Of a stretch of 64,000 bases of DNA, positions 21,789 to 33,494 are shown one piece after another. The stretch's first letter is position 1; each line of letters begins with the position of its first letter. Under the pieces are notes generated by a model, which had not been told where the DNA came from, made no database searches, and saw only the letters and a list, made by a program, of their open reading frames with translations. Position numbers and translations under genes: made by a program. The stretch is from Neurospora tetrasperma FGSC 2508 (taxonomy: Eukaryota; Ascomycota; Sordariomycetes; Sordariales; Sordariaceae), in contig NW_009799179.1 of assembly GCF_000213175.1 (NCBI RefSeq), positions 5,097,276 through 5,161,275 of the forward strand, read 5' to 3'.

Positions 21789-24700
21789 ATGCATCCGTCC
21801 TTCCTGACCTCCGGCATTATCGATCTGCTCGAGGCCGACCAGCGCCCGTCCTTCATCGTCGCCCTAACCCCGCACCCGCCCACCATCGTCTACACGAATC
21901 CCGCTCTCGATGCAGATGCCCGCCTCCCGGACGCCATCACCACCCGCAAGCGCAACAATATCCAGCTGTGGGAATGGCTTACAGACCTGTCCGGTGCCTG
22001 CCCCAGTGGCACCGGCCAGGCAGCTGCCAACTTCTCCTTCATGAACATTTACTGGACCCGTACCATCGTTCGCCCTGACATGGTCGTTGTGGGCGCAAAT
22101 GACCAACCGCCCTTCTCTGAACCACCGTCACAAAGTCGAGTCGACGAAGCCTCGCCTGTCGGAAGCACGGTCCCTCCCCCGGTGCGCCTGATTCCCGTCA
22201 AGGATGATGCGCCCGAGTCTATCCAGACGTCTGCTGCTACCACTGCTAATACCACCACCATCGCGGCTACCCTTGCAGTACCATCTTTAACATCCTCGAT
22301 GAGCCTGGCACCTCCCGACTACACATCACTCAGCCGGACCAGATCTGGACCGCCAACTCTTCCTTTGGGCTCGGCCGAGTACCCACTGGCTTCCCCAGAG
22401 ATGATCCAATCTCTCAAGCGTTCAACTACGGACCCGGGTTGGATTCTACCAGATATTTTGCCAGGTATGTGTCCCTGCCTCTTGTGCTGGCCCAGCTATG
22501 GCTCCATGAGTCTCCAGCTGACCTCTTGGTGATGAAGAAACACGGTCATTTCTCGAAGTGATACACAGTGTCGATTGGGCCGCAACGCCACTGGGGCCCA
22601 TAAAAGACTGGCCCCCGACTTTGGAGCAGACCTTCCACCAAATACTCGCTGACAGTCGCCCCATTGCCATCTACTGGGGCACCAACTATGTGACCCTCTA
22701 CAACGAGGCATTTAGTAAACTATGCGGTTCCAAACATCCGTCACTACTTGGAATGACTGTGGAAAATGCGTGGCAGGAAGCCGGCGAACAGCTGAAGGAT
22801 GCCATGTCGCGTATAGCACGGAAGGAAGACCCGACGATCGAGGATGAATGGAGGTTCTTCATCGAAAGGGAACCCGAGGTGGAAGGAGGTCCTCACTGGC
22901 TCGAAGAGACATACTTGAAATGGTCGCTCGTCCCTATCCTCGAAAAGGAACGGTGCGTAGGATTTATACATCCGGTCGGGGACACAACTAGTGTGCGATT
23001 ATGGGAGCGTCGCATGCAGATGCTCGTTGAGCTTGGTGAGGACCTGCCTGCCGCGCGCGATGTGAATGGTTACTGGAACAAGACACTCCAGGAACTTGCC
23101 GACGTCGATCCTTGTTACGATATACCGCTTGCGATTCTCTACAGCGTGGAGGCTTTTGAAGAGGGAAGCGCTATGAAAATCGGCAGCGATGGTCCCACAA
23201 AGCAATGCAGACTGGCCGGAGCTTTGGGAGTGCCAGAAGGCCATCCGATTGCTCAAACCGCGATCAACCTCAGCACAAACGAGCATGCTCTAGCACCAGC
23301 GCTTAGGGAGGCCGTAACAGCACACCAGCCACTTCTTCTTCAGACCAAGGACGGCACGCTTCCGCAGGAGTATCTCCGTGGTCTGCAGACGAGGGGTTTT
23401 AAAGATGATCCGTGCCGGGCTGTCGTGATCATGCCGATTCGGCCGACAAAGAAGGAAGACGCAATGGGGCTACTTCTTCTGGGTCTAAACCCAAGACGCC
23501 CTTACGACAACGACTATCGTCAATACATACTACTCTTGAGTCAAAAACTTACCACTTCTCTGGCCTCCGTGGTGCTTCTTGAGGAGGAAGCACGAAGAGG
23601 ACGCAATGCGGCAGAGCAGGCTGCTTATGATCAAGCCATGCTCAAAGAAAAGCTGGCCATCCAAACAAAGGAAGCGAACGAGTCAATAAAGATGTTTGAA
23701 GCTCTTGTTGAGTTCGTTCCGGTCGGCATGTGTTTCGGCGATCCCCAAGGAAACATAACCTTTGCGAACGACGCGTGGTACAAGATGACAGGCTTCCCAG
23801 GGAAATGCCCCATCAGAAACAGTGGCTTCCTTGCCTGTGTCAAGGAAGAGGACCGCCAAAACATTGTCACTGCACACGAGAAACTGAAGACGGAGCATTA
23901 CGTTGAATACGAATTCAGGGTAAAGCCAAAAAACCACACGAACGTCACTCCATCTCTAACCCGCAACTCTCCGAGCTTCGAGAAAGCAGGTCTGGATCTC
24001 GTCCCTATCGATCAGTCTAAGGAACGCCATATTTTTGCCACGGCTAAAGCAGAGCGCGCCCCGGATGGAAGCATCATACGGACCATGACATGCTTGACAG
24101 ACGTTACGGCACACAAGCACGCTGCTGAAGAGGCGGTTCGACGAGCACAACAGGCTGAGAACCTCAAAAGGATGGCCGAATTCGCAACAGTTGGCATGTA
24201 CGATATGGACCTTGAGGGGCGCCTTCTGGGTGCCAACAATGTTTTCTACGAAATGTGCGGATTGCCGAAAATCGATCCAACCGAGGTTACGATTAGACCG
24301 TTAGAGACGTGCGTCTGGGCAGAGGATGTGGGCTTGGTGATGAAGAAACTCAAGAAGATGGTCGCCGAGGATAAAGTCCAGAATGTGGAAGTCAGACTCC
24401 GCACAACATGGACTGCCGATGACGGTGCGGGCCACAAGATGGTTATGCCGCGATGGGTACAAGCGACGCTGATGCCTGTACGATCGGCCGAGGGTGTCAT
24501 ACAAACCTTCACTGGTTGTCTGAGTGACGTTTCGTTACAAAAGTGGCAGTTGGATAGGGAGAAACAACGGAAAGAGGAGGCGATCGAGTCCAAGCGCCAG
24601 CAGGAGAACTTTATCGACATGACTTCCCATGAGATGCGCAACCCCCTGAGCGCTATAATACATTGCGCAGACGCCATCACAGCCACGCTCTCGCGCGTTC

Positions 24701-26302
24701 AGGAGCTTGTCGGTGGCGACCATCATGGGAGCGACAGCGATGCGCGGAGCTATGTGAGCGAAGGTACTGCAGACAACCAGCCAAATCACGAGCTTCGTGC
24801 AGAGGTTTGTGAGCTGTTGGACAACGGCATCGACAGTGCAGAGACTATTGTTGGGTGTGCTCAACATCAGAAGCGCATCGTTGATGATATTCTCACAATG
24901 TCGAAGCTCGACTCCAAGCTGTTGGCTATTACGCCCATCACCGTGAACCCGGTTCAGATGGTCAAGGAAGCGCTCAAGATGTTCGAAGTCGAGGCTCGGA
25001 GAGTCGATATCAACCTAAGCATGGTTGTTGACCAGTCATATTACGATCTTGGCGTCAAATACCTGGACTTCGATCCGTCACGCCTGAAACAGGTTCTCAT
25101 CAATCTACTGACCAATGCTTTAAAGTTCACCAAGACTGGTCCAACCCGCAACGTCACCGTCGGGCTAAGTGCGAGCTTGACACGCCCAACCGAGGCCACC
25201 AGTTCGGTACAGTTTATCCCGAGGTCCCAGGAGAGTTACGCCGAGGATAGCGATACAGCAAGCGTCCATGACCGTGGAGAACCCATGTTTCTCCTCTTTG
25301 AGGTCAAAGATACAGGCCAGGGTCTGACAGAAGACGAGAAGAAGAGTCTCTTCCAGCGCTTCGTCCAGGCGTCCAGTCGTACCCATATCAAGTACGGAGG
25401 CTCGGGTCTTGGATTGTTCATCAGCCGTCGGCTCACGGAACTCCAGAATGGCGCCATTGGAGTGGCCAGTCAACCGGGTGTCGGTAGCACGTTTGCTTTT
25501 TACATTGAAGCCCATCACCCCAGTGAGAGGTCTCTCCGTGATGCTGAGGCGACGGCGGTGGCAGCAAAGGCTGTCATGTCAGACTTGATGACCAAGGCTC
25601 CAAATATTCGCTCGATGCGCCCCAGTAATCCTCATAGGGGTTCGACATCGTCGCCGCGGCCAAGCCCAGTACCATCCAGTCCTGTAGTTGAGCTTGGCGG
25701 ATTGGTAACACCGCCACCCCAGATTCGTGGCATCATGGTTGTTGAGGACAACCTGATCAACCAGCAGATCACGCGACGTGGTCTCACCAGTATGGGATTC
25801 ACTGTTGATGTAGCAAACCATGGCCTGGAATGTCTTGATAAACTGCAGCGGACTGACCGCTATGTGAGCGACCAGGGTTCTGGCACTGCCCTGCCCATGA
25901 ACGGCAGCATCAATAACAAAGGCGCCCTTCCCGCTCTGAATGGGTCCATCAGCCCATTGCCACCGCCAGTCAATGGCAGTTTCCTGAATCAAAACCAAGC
26001 ACCACCAGCAACGACAACAATAGCCACACCAGCCACCAAGTTCCCCTTGTCAGTCATCCTCATGGACATCGAGATGCCCATTCAGGATGGGCTCACGTGC
26101 ACGCGCAACATCCGCGAGCTGGAACGCCAGGGCAAGATCACGGGCGGGAGGTTACCAATCATAGCCGTCAGCGCCAACGCCCGCATAGAACAAATCCTCG
26201 AGGCCAAAGAGGCCGGATGCGATGACGTGCTGATTAAGCCATATCGGATGCCGGAACTGCTGGAGAAGATGCGGATCGTCATGGGAACGGTTGCTAATGC
26301 TA

Positions 26303-26333
<31 letters not shown>

Positions 26334-26769
26334 GGCTGCTGCTGCTAGTGCTGGTCCTGGTGCTGGTCAGACAGGTTTAGCTTCAAGCTCGGCTGCTTCG
26401 GGGTCAGGATCGCCAGGTGGATTCGGCGGGCTCGGCGAGCCTGTTGTTCAAAGACAAATACAGACAGGAGAGAAGGAACAGAAACAGGATACAACAACGC
26501 AAGCACAGAGAGGAAGTCAGAGCCAAAGCCAGCGGCAGCAAGGAAGCGAGGAGCATGAAAATCAGCACAAGCAGGCAGCTGGGCAGTCACAGGCACAATC
26601 ACAGGCGCAGGCGCAGACACAAGCACATACGCAGACGCAGACGCCGAATCAAGGACTTTCACCAGATGGCAAGCCGGTAGAAACCCCATGGACCTCCCCC
26701 TCCCCCTCCCCAAAGCAGACAACACAAACCAAGGTGGAGTTGGTGTCGATGCAGCAGCTGAGTCCGTGA
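21789..26769 (+). CDS. hybrid sensor histidine kinase, PAS/GAF type
   Basis: This is a cytosolic hybrid histidine kinase that should sense a signal, phosphorylate its own His and pass phosphate to its receiver and then to an HPt protein. Exons 21789-22464 and 22538-26769 (73-bp intron, phase 1) give 1,635 residues. A disordered Ser/Thr/Pro region of about 230 residues comes first, then a PAS-like block starting near SVDWAATPLGP, a GAF-like region (about 400-590) and two PAS domains (about 605-740 and 770-900). The HisKA H-box (TSHEMRNP) has His923. The ATPase N-box is near 1074, with DTGQGL and GGSGLGLF after it. The receiver has Glu1295/Asp1296, phospho-acceptor Asp1402 and Lys1459. The tail has 14 Ala in a row and a Gln/Ala-rich stretch. 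No membrane helix is seen. Confidence 0.93.
26305..26346 (+). repeat. GCT repeat coding for 14 alanines
   Basis: Fourteen alanine codons (nine GCT, one GCG, four GCT) form an in-frame microsatellite just after the receiver domain of the histidine kinase. Tracts like this often vary in length between strains. Confidence 0.9.
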
Positions 26770-28795
26770 CTCGGTTTTCTCAGATCATCCGTAGCCTTAG
26801 GTCGATAAAGTCTCCTATTCGGTGGGTAGGGCTCGGACGGTTGGGGATGACAGCTTGGGAATGGTTAGGCTCAAGCTTGGGCGTTTTGACTTGGGAGTTG
26901 GGAAGTTGGGAGTTGGAGATGGGCGAATGACGGAAAGCTTGAAATGTCACTGGGTGTGTAAGAGAAGGAAGGATGGGAAAATCGGTCGGCATTGTTGTTG
27001 GTGTTGTTCAAACAATTGCGGGGCCAGAGCCAACTAGAGCCATCCCGAGCCAGGAAAAGTATATTGGCAGTATAGAGGTAGATTTTAAGTCTGCTTTCTT
27101 GGTTTTGATTATGTTGCTGCGGTTGCTGTTGTCTGTTTGTTTTTCGTGGTTCCGTCATCTTCCGTAAGCGCGCGCGCATTGTGTTCCTCCTCTTTGTCGT
27201 CGTCCTCTAGCATTGCTCTGGCATTTGAATACGGGTCCTCTGGTCTCGTTCGTCCGATGGATATGGTCACAGGCGGAATCTTCCCTTGGACTCGGGATCG
27301 GATCTGTTGGAAACGGTAGATGCGATTACCCCCCGCATTTGCGAACAAAGCATACCGACCTTACCTTACTTGTTCGGACGTCGCTGGTCAGCTGCCAGCC
27401 TGATATGGAGATGTTAACCTCACATATATTGGTTGATATATGTGCCTGTTTCTTGACAGGCTGATATGGCGCATGCATGTTGTCTGGCCTGAACGTGTCT
27501 ATGCAAGAATGATCGACGTCCCATGCATGGTTGGTAAGTCATACTTCCGAACTACTGAATTCTTTACATCCTCAACTCACCTCAGACCTCTCCCATAGTT
27601 CCTGAGGCACTCATTCGAGGCATTGTACCACTGTCAATCTGGAATTTCCCCACCGGTCAACTCCTGTAGTACACTAAGATTTGTGCGTACAGTAATCGCA
27701 TTCATCATGGTGTATCCGTGCAAATTCCGAACTCGATGATATTGTGGACTGGTGGCTGGTGTAGCTGTCGTATCTTCTGAACACTAGTGGCTAAGCAGAC
27801 TTGCTGTATATCAGTCCAAGCACCAACCGCAGTCGGACTTTGCAAATCGTGGCTTACAATCTCGCATCTACTTGCTTGCTGCTTTATCGTCACCTCGGGT
27901 TCCTGTCGTGTCAGCCAGCCACTTCAGCCACCTGCCAGGGCGAAGGGAGGACAAAGACCCGAGGGAGGTTTCACGATCTTGAAGCGGCGGGCGGGAAGAA
28001 GGGAGCATCTTCGAACCTCCGACGTCTGACTTCTGACCTCTGGACTTCGGGTTCTGATTTCAAGTGTCCAATTGAACACCACGACGTGTGACAGGCAGGC
28101 ACAGGCGCAATCCTACCTCAGCCAAAAGTTTTTCAAAGCACACTGCATGCGCTTTGCTTCCCGAAACTGGCACCTTATCAATTGTCTCACTTTCATGGCA
28201 CCTCGATCAAATCAGGCGACTGATGCCTCGCGACATGACATGCAGTCGGTAAAGAAACAAGCCCCTTGGGCAAAAACCGACTCTACGATAACGTTGCCGC
28301 TTGGTCATGAAAGCCAGACCTGTTGTAAACACAGCGGTGGCTTGGCAATGGGGCTAAGTGCGCGCGAGACTGCGTTCAGTAAAGGAGACGACGTCGATGC
28401 CATGTACCAACAACTCAACGGCCTCTTTCATGCCATATCCATACTTCTAAACACCTCCATCTGGCAGAGCGAGAAGCAAAGAGCAGTGGCCGTGTTTCCT
28501 TCCAGTTCAGTTGGCCAACTTCGATTGTTCCTCAGCACTGCATGGTCAATGAAGATTTCTCTGACCGGTTATAAAGATACCCTACCAACCTACCTCTACT
28601 AGTAGACAGGTAGTTTTGGCTTCGCTCACCATCGGGGCTACGTCTCATCTTGTTCTCCTGTCCTCGAAAGAATTAATTTCACAACTTTGAAAAGAACCAT
28701 TATCTTTTTTTCAACTTGCCATTTTCCGATCGATTCATTCACATCATCACTAAGCTCAGTCTCACGCCCGTCAACACCAGACCATCATTGACAAC
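26770..28795. other. intergenic region, kinase to Dabb gene
   Basis: These 2.0 kb have no supported gene. A 176-residue plus-strand frame at 28072-28602 has no ATG start, no domain and ends in the presumed promoter. The last 100 bases are CT/CA-rich and look like the leader of the gene at 28796. Confidence 0.5.
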
Positions 28796-29743
28796 ATGAC
28801 AGCCGACAAGCGCGGTCCCCGCATCCACCGGATGACACTGTTCAAGATTCCGGATGAGACGAATCAGAAGAGGTTGTTGGATGCGTATCATGTTGTTGCG
28901 GAGGAACAGAAGAAGGTTCGTTGATGTTTTTCACTGAGCTTGTTTTACTATCCGACCGTCCCAATCAGTTGCCATACTACTCCAGCACCTCGATTATGAG
29001 TGCCTGATCGTAGTTCGCCTCTCGGCCCATCCCGACCCGCTCCTTCCCCTTCAGTTCTCTTCTTCTTCTACACACTAAGTATTTTCAAACTCTGTTCTTC
29101 CTCGCTCGCACCTTCCTTTCCCAGCTACCTCCCCCCAATAGTCAGTAGTCCCATAACCCCCTCCCCCCCCCCCCNNNNNNNNNNNNNNNNNNNNNNNNNN
29201 NNNNNNNNNNNNNNNNNNNNNNNNNNNNNNNNNNNNNNNNNNNNNNNNNNNNNNNNNNNNNNNNNNNNNNNNNNNNNNNNNNNNNNNNNNNNNNNNNNNN
29301 NNNNNNNNNNNNNNNNNNNNNNNNNNNNNNNNNNNNNNNNNNNNNNNNNNNNNNNNNNNNNNNNNNNNNNNNNNNNNNNNNNNNNNNNNNNNNNNNNNNN
29401 NNNNNNNNNNNNNNNNNNNNNNNNNNNNNNNNNNNNNNNNNNNNNNNNNNNNNNNNNNNNNNNNNNNNNNNNNNNNNNNNNNNNNNNNNNNNNNNNNNNN
29501 NNNNNNNNNNNNNNNNNNNNNNNNNNNNNNNNNNNNNNNNNNNNNNNNNNNNNNNNNNNNNNNNNNNNNNNNNNNNNNNNNNNNNNNNNNNNNNNNNNNN
29601 NNNNNNNNNNNNNNNNNNNNNNNNNNNNNNNNNNNNNNNNNNNNNNNNNNNNNNNNNNNNNNNNNNNNNNNNNNNNNNNNNNNNNNNNNNNNNNNNNNNN
29701 NNNNNNNNNNNNNNNNNNNNNNNNNNNNNNNNCCTCCCTCCTC

Positions 29744-29819
<76 letters not shown>

Positions 29820-30226
29820 CCCCTTCTCTCTCTTTTCCCTTTCAGTTCATTCTTTCCAGTTCCCTTTCCTGCCCGTCCTCAGCTGCTCCAATCCATCTCA
29901 ACCCCCCGCCGGCCAAGCAAACGCAAAGTCAACCTACCTCTACTATTCTCACTCTGCTAACTGACCAGCTCGCCTCCCAAAAGGACGGCAAGCCCTACAT
30001 TCTGCAACTGACGGCCGGCAAGACCCTTCCCGACCAAAAGGCCCGCGACTACACGGTCGCCTCGTACATCGAGTTCGCATCCATGGACGACATGCGCTAC
30101 TACGACAACGAGTGTCTCGCCCATGCTATGCTGAAGGAGATTGGCCCCAGCTTGAACTTGTCGGAGCCGCCCACTATCTTGTGTTTTGAGAAGAGCAATC
30201 TAGCGGCTGCGCAGTCGGAGCCGTAG
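28796..30226 (+). CDS. stress-responsive A/B barrel (Dabb) domain protein
   Basis: This is a small protein of the Dabb (dimeric alpha-beta barrel) family; family members include stress-induced proteins and cyclases, and no reaction can be assigned here. Exon 1 is 28796-28915 (40 residues, ending VVAEEQKK). Exon 2 starts at 29969 or, more likely, 29984 and ends with TAG at 30226. The two acceptors are in the same phase and give 125 or 120 residues; the later one makes QKK-DGKPYI, the usual family spelling. Further family features are MTLFKI near the start, then YTVASYIEFASMDDMRYYD and a short C-terminal helix. The intron is over 1 kb, far longer than any other here, and holds a run of C, a 558-base gap and a long CT repeat. 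A CTAAC/CTGAC branch point precedes the acceptor. Confidence 0.85.
29175..29732. other. assembly gap (558 N)
   Basis: A run of N lies inside the Dabb gene intron. It starts right after a run of C and ends before CTCC and CT repeats, so the gap was probably caused by homopyrimidine sequence. Its true length is unknown. Confidence 0.99.
29747..29816. repeat. CT dinucleotide repeat, about 35 units
   Basis: A nearly pure CT microsatellite of about 70 bp lies in the Dabb gene intron, directly after the assembly gap. Confidence 0.95.
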
Positions 30227-30754
30227 AGGAGTTCAAGTTCTGGTTTCTGGTTTGGGAGGGTTGAGGCAGGGATTATGGGAGGGGAAGGGGAAGGGGAAGG
30301 GTCGGGTTACCGAGGTTGATGTCTGAGCTAGAAATATTTGTTTCTTTTCAAGTTAGTTCATTGAGCGTTAGGAAATCAATGGCTGACGAAGGATACCAGT
30401 ACATTAGACTACAGTCCACGCAGGTATAATATGACGGACGGATCAAGTATTCCTCTTAGTTCTTCAAGTGCAATTGTTCCGCTTACTACTTCATCATCTG
30501 ACCAATTTACATCAAACGCCCCAACCACTACGCTACTAACCCAAACGTCCTTTGACCAAAAGCACAAAAGTTATCTCTCCCTTCTGTTGCAAGTGAGTCT
30601 CACTGTTCGTCACGCAGGGCCACTTGATATCGCGACGCGGCTACCAGTGACACGCCTCCCTCTCTGATAAGTAGAGCTACGTACCTCTAGGTCATACTAG
30701 AGGTAGAGGTACGTACGACGCAGTGCAGTTACTTTGGTGAGGATCTCTTCTCCA
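30227..30754. other. convergent intergenic region
   Basis: These 528 bases separate the Dabb gene from the next gene on the minus strand. They hold a GGGGAA repeat near 30281-30300 and an inverted repeat at 30678-30715. No gene is seen. Confidence 0.5.
30678..30715. repeat. 11-bp inverted repeat
   Basis: TACGTACCTCT at 30678-30688 is matched in reverse complement by AGAGGTACGTA at 30705-30715. An inner CCTCTAG/CTAGAGG pair can form an alternative hairpin. It might work as a 3'-end structure between the two convergent genes; that is inference. Confidence 0.6.
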
Positions 30755-31366
30755 TCACTTCCCTTTCCTCTCCTCCAGAACCTGAACCTTTGGATAGAGC
30801 GAATAAGTCGGCTTAAACCTGACAGCCTCTCTATCCGCCACCGTCTTCTGCATATGCTCCCTGACAGCCCTCATATCCTTTTCCGTCGTAAGCCCCAGCT
30901 TCTTCCTCACGTCGCTCCACACGCCAAACAATTCCGCGATTCTCTCCAGCGCCGCCTCTTCCGTCCACTCACGCCGGAATCTCTCCAGACGCTCCTCATA
31001 CCCCTCCTGCTGCCGGAACTTGCCCAAGCGGAGATCATGCGGATAGGACTCCTCCTCCTGCGGGAACTTGTTTGCCTGGTCTTCGTGTTTCAGGTTTTCT
31101 GCGTAGAGGAGGTTGTCGGTGTTGACCTCTTCGATTTCCTTGTCCAAGAGTTCTTTCAGGCTTTCTCTTGCTTCGCTTGTCAACAGCTGCTGCTGCTGCA
31201 TGCGCATCTCATCGTCGTCGTTGTCGTCGTCGTCGTCGCCGCTTTGTTGAACTTTCAGCTTGAGCCACTCTAGGCCTCGTATCAGCTGGTAGAGAAGGTA
31301 CCAGTGATATTCGTCGGCGGGGGTTGTGGCCCTTGGTTGTAGCAGATCAAGATTATCTAGTGACAT
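30755..31366 (-). CDS. unknown acidic coiled-coil-like protein, 203 residues
   Basis: I do not recognise this protein. The frame starts at the first ATG (31366, context CTCAAG before it) after an AT-rich leader and ends at 30755. The N-terminus has an aromatic helix-like stretch (YHWYLLYQLIRGLEWLK), then an Asp run coded by a GTC/CGT repeat, a short Gln run, and long charged helices rich in Glu, Arg and Lys to the end. There is no signal peptide or membrane helix. The regular charge pattern and sensible codon use suggest a real, mainly helical soluble protein. It faces the Dabb gene tail to tail. Confidence 0.6.
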   Translation of the reverse strand: MSLDNLDLLQPRATTPADEYHWYLLYQLIRGLEWLKLKVQQSGDDDDDNDDDEMRMQQQQLLTSEARESLKELLDKEIEEVNTDNLLYAENLKHEDQANKFPQEEESYPHDLRLGKFRQQEGYEERLERFRREWTEEAALERIAELFGVWSDVRKKLGLTTEKDMRAVREHMQKTVADREAVRFKPTYSLYPKVQVLEERKGK

Positions 31367-32234
31367 CTTGAGCTCTTCCAAGGTTTATGTTGTTTTCTTT
31401 GGGAGTTATATGTGAGTTGGAGATTGCGAGGCGAAGGTGAGAAAAATGATGAGGGGGTGCTGTTGAGGCTTGGATGTCAGCGAGCTGGTGACTAGATATA
31501 TTATGAATTTTGGGCAACTTAAGGAGACAACAAACAGTGGTGGTTTTGTGGATTGAAGGAGATGGAAGGCTCTAGACGTCGTCTGCGAGAATACCAAACG
31601 GCAAAGACATCTCGGCGGGGAAAGGTTTTCGGTGTTTGCGATGTGACTGAAAATATATCTCTCGCTTGACTTTCTGTAATCCGATGAGTTGCTGAGATTT
31701 CGCTGAAAGGTTTGGCAGGTCTGGACAGCACACAAATGGCCAGGCAGATGGGACTGAAGTGGTTATCACCCAGTGCTTGTCAGAGAGCCAACACATATTT
31801 TTGTTAACTGAAAACATATCGAGACTGAGATTGTTGTTCAGTGTCCCATCACCTAAGTGCTCATCTCATGCTCCAACCGCTGTTGAAAATCGATTGATAA
31901 GTGTAATTATCCACATCAGATACATCGCCAATGACCACTTTTATTAGCCCCTTGTGTTGGTGAAGAAGTGCCCGTCACGTCCATCCTATAAAGCAAGGGA
32001 AAGAGACGGTGGTAGTCACCTGACATTTTTGGAACTGGATAAAACAGGGAAACTTTGGTTTCACTACTCAAAGAGTTCATGTCGATCTACCTAGGTACAT
32101 GTGAGAGCCCAACAATGGAATTCGTTGCAACAAGATAACGCAGGACCACAAACACCAATGCCAACGAGATCTACTAAGTACAAGAGCTGCTTGACACTTC
32201 ATGACAATCCATTGTCGACGTATTTCGATTAGGC
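31367..32234. other. intergenic region
   Basis: These 868 bases lie between two minus-strand genes. A TACCTAGGTA palindrome sits at 32089-32098. No gene is seen. Confidence 0.5.
32089..32098. repeat. TACCTAGGTA palindrome, copy 3
   Basis: This is the third exact copy of the 10-bp intergenic palindrome, about 140 bp beyond the 3' end of the first 2EXR gene. Confidence 0.7.
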
Positions 32235-33494
32235 TTAACGCAAGCAAGCAAGAAGTCCCAATGCTGGGCCGTGCTTTTCTTGATCACCCCATTCGTTTTC
32301 CGACAATTCGTTCAAGAACTCCATGGTTAAACCAAATTCAATCACTGCGATGAAAGAATGGCAAGACCCTTCGCGGAAAGACGAGTCCTCACCCTTAAGA
32401 CCCTCGGTATAAAACCATGGGAGACGGTCGCCACCTCCCTCGACGTACTTGGAATACACCTCGACATATCGACGTCCATCGTACCCATAGAACACCTTTT
32501 GGTTATCACTTGGCTCTCTCTTGTCTGTTGGTGTATTCTCCTTAAGCTTGAGTCAATAATCAATGAACCAGACAGTGTCCGAGTCCACGAGTTGTTGGAT
32601 GGTCGAAGTCATTTTGTCGTAGATACTCATAAAACCGAGAACCTTTAATCTATGATCACGAGAATACTCATCGGTCGCTTCAGGCTCTTGCTCCCAGATC
32701 GGGTCGTACTCAAATGCGAGACCATGTTTTCCACCGAATCCGAAGTATTCCCATATCTTTGAGCCAAAGGGGAAGCCAACTTGGAGCTGAAACCACATGT
32801 TTTTTATCTTCCACGATGAAGGCCGCATTATGAAGAGATCTCGATGGGGAAAGACACTGAAATAATGTGGGGAGGTTGTGACTCGATGATTGGGTCGGTT
32901 TGCTTGGTTCGTTCGAGCGGATGACGACGGAGAAGAAGAAACTGGCGCCGATAGAAAGAATCCTGTGGCCGGTATCAAATCGGTTTCGTGTTCTAATCCT
33001 TTATATGGGTCTTCGAGAGCTGGAGTAAGGTGTTGTAGTGCTCGAAGTTGTGGAATGATGAACCTGTATATCTCAAAGGAATTCAAATACTTCTCTAGGT
33101 AGGCCCTCCTCTTGGGATCCCACATCTGGTGCCTGAACACCCTTTCCATTACCGCTCGTGATTCCTTGCAGGCAGTCCAAAGTCCACCATCAATCATATA
33201 TGTGGACAGGTTACCAGCAGGTCCGGATGACATGGTTGCAGCCGGAACTCTGATGTGAAGATTGGAATCGCCAGATTCCAAAGGGATTGGGCCGCAGATC
33301 ACGTCGCATTCTTTGGGTTCAGAATCTTCCAACTCCCTCTCTTCTATGCAGAAGATATGAACTCCGGGGCGGTTAAGTGGTCGGATAACAAGGTCCCAAA
33401 TGTCGTGACGAAGCTCCCAGGGTAACTTGGGAAACGGGTGGAATGTGGTCAGAGGCCCCGTGGTGACGCCGGGCAGTTGCGAGTGATCTGACAT
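32235..33494 (-). pseudogene. 2EXR-domain protein with an in-frame UGA (paralogue 1)
   Basis: The frame from the ATG at 33494 codes for 313 residues, then meets TGA at 32553-32555. The same frame then runs on for 106 more codons to a normal stop at 32235. The part after the TGA still matches the neighbouring paralogue closely (for example VEVY, the EGSCH/QGSCH block and the common ending GLLACL). The paralogue has CGA (Arg) where this gene has TGA, so one C-to-T change explains it. The N-terminus carries the fungal 2EXR signature FHPFPKLPWELRHDIW; the family's function is unknown. A GTAAGT donor near 33563 and a TTTCAG acceptor just before the ATG allow an extra 5' exon in phase. It may be a young pseudogene, a truncated but working allele or a read-through gene. 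Confidence 0.75.

Noticed and set aside
21082-21789. 235-codon frame ending at the kinase start codon
   Set aside because: It has low-complexity Ser/Pro/Gln composition typical of translated leader sequence and no domain.
28072-28602. 176-codon plus-strand frame before the Dabb gene
   Set aside because: It begins at a non-ATG codon, has no recognisable domain and ends in the presumed promoter.
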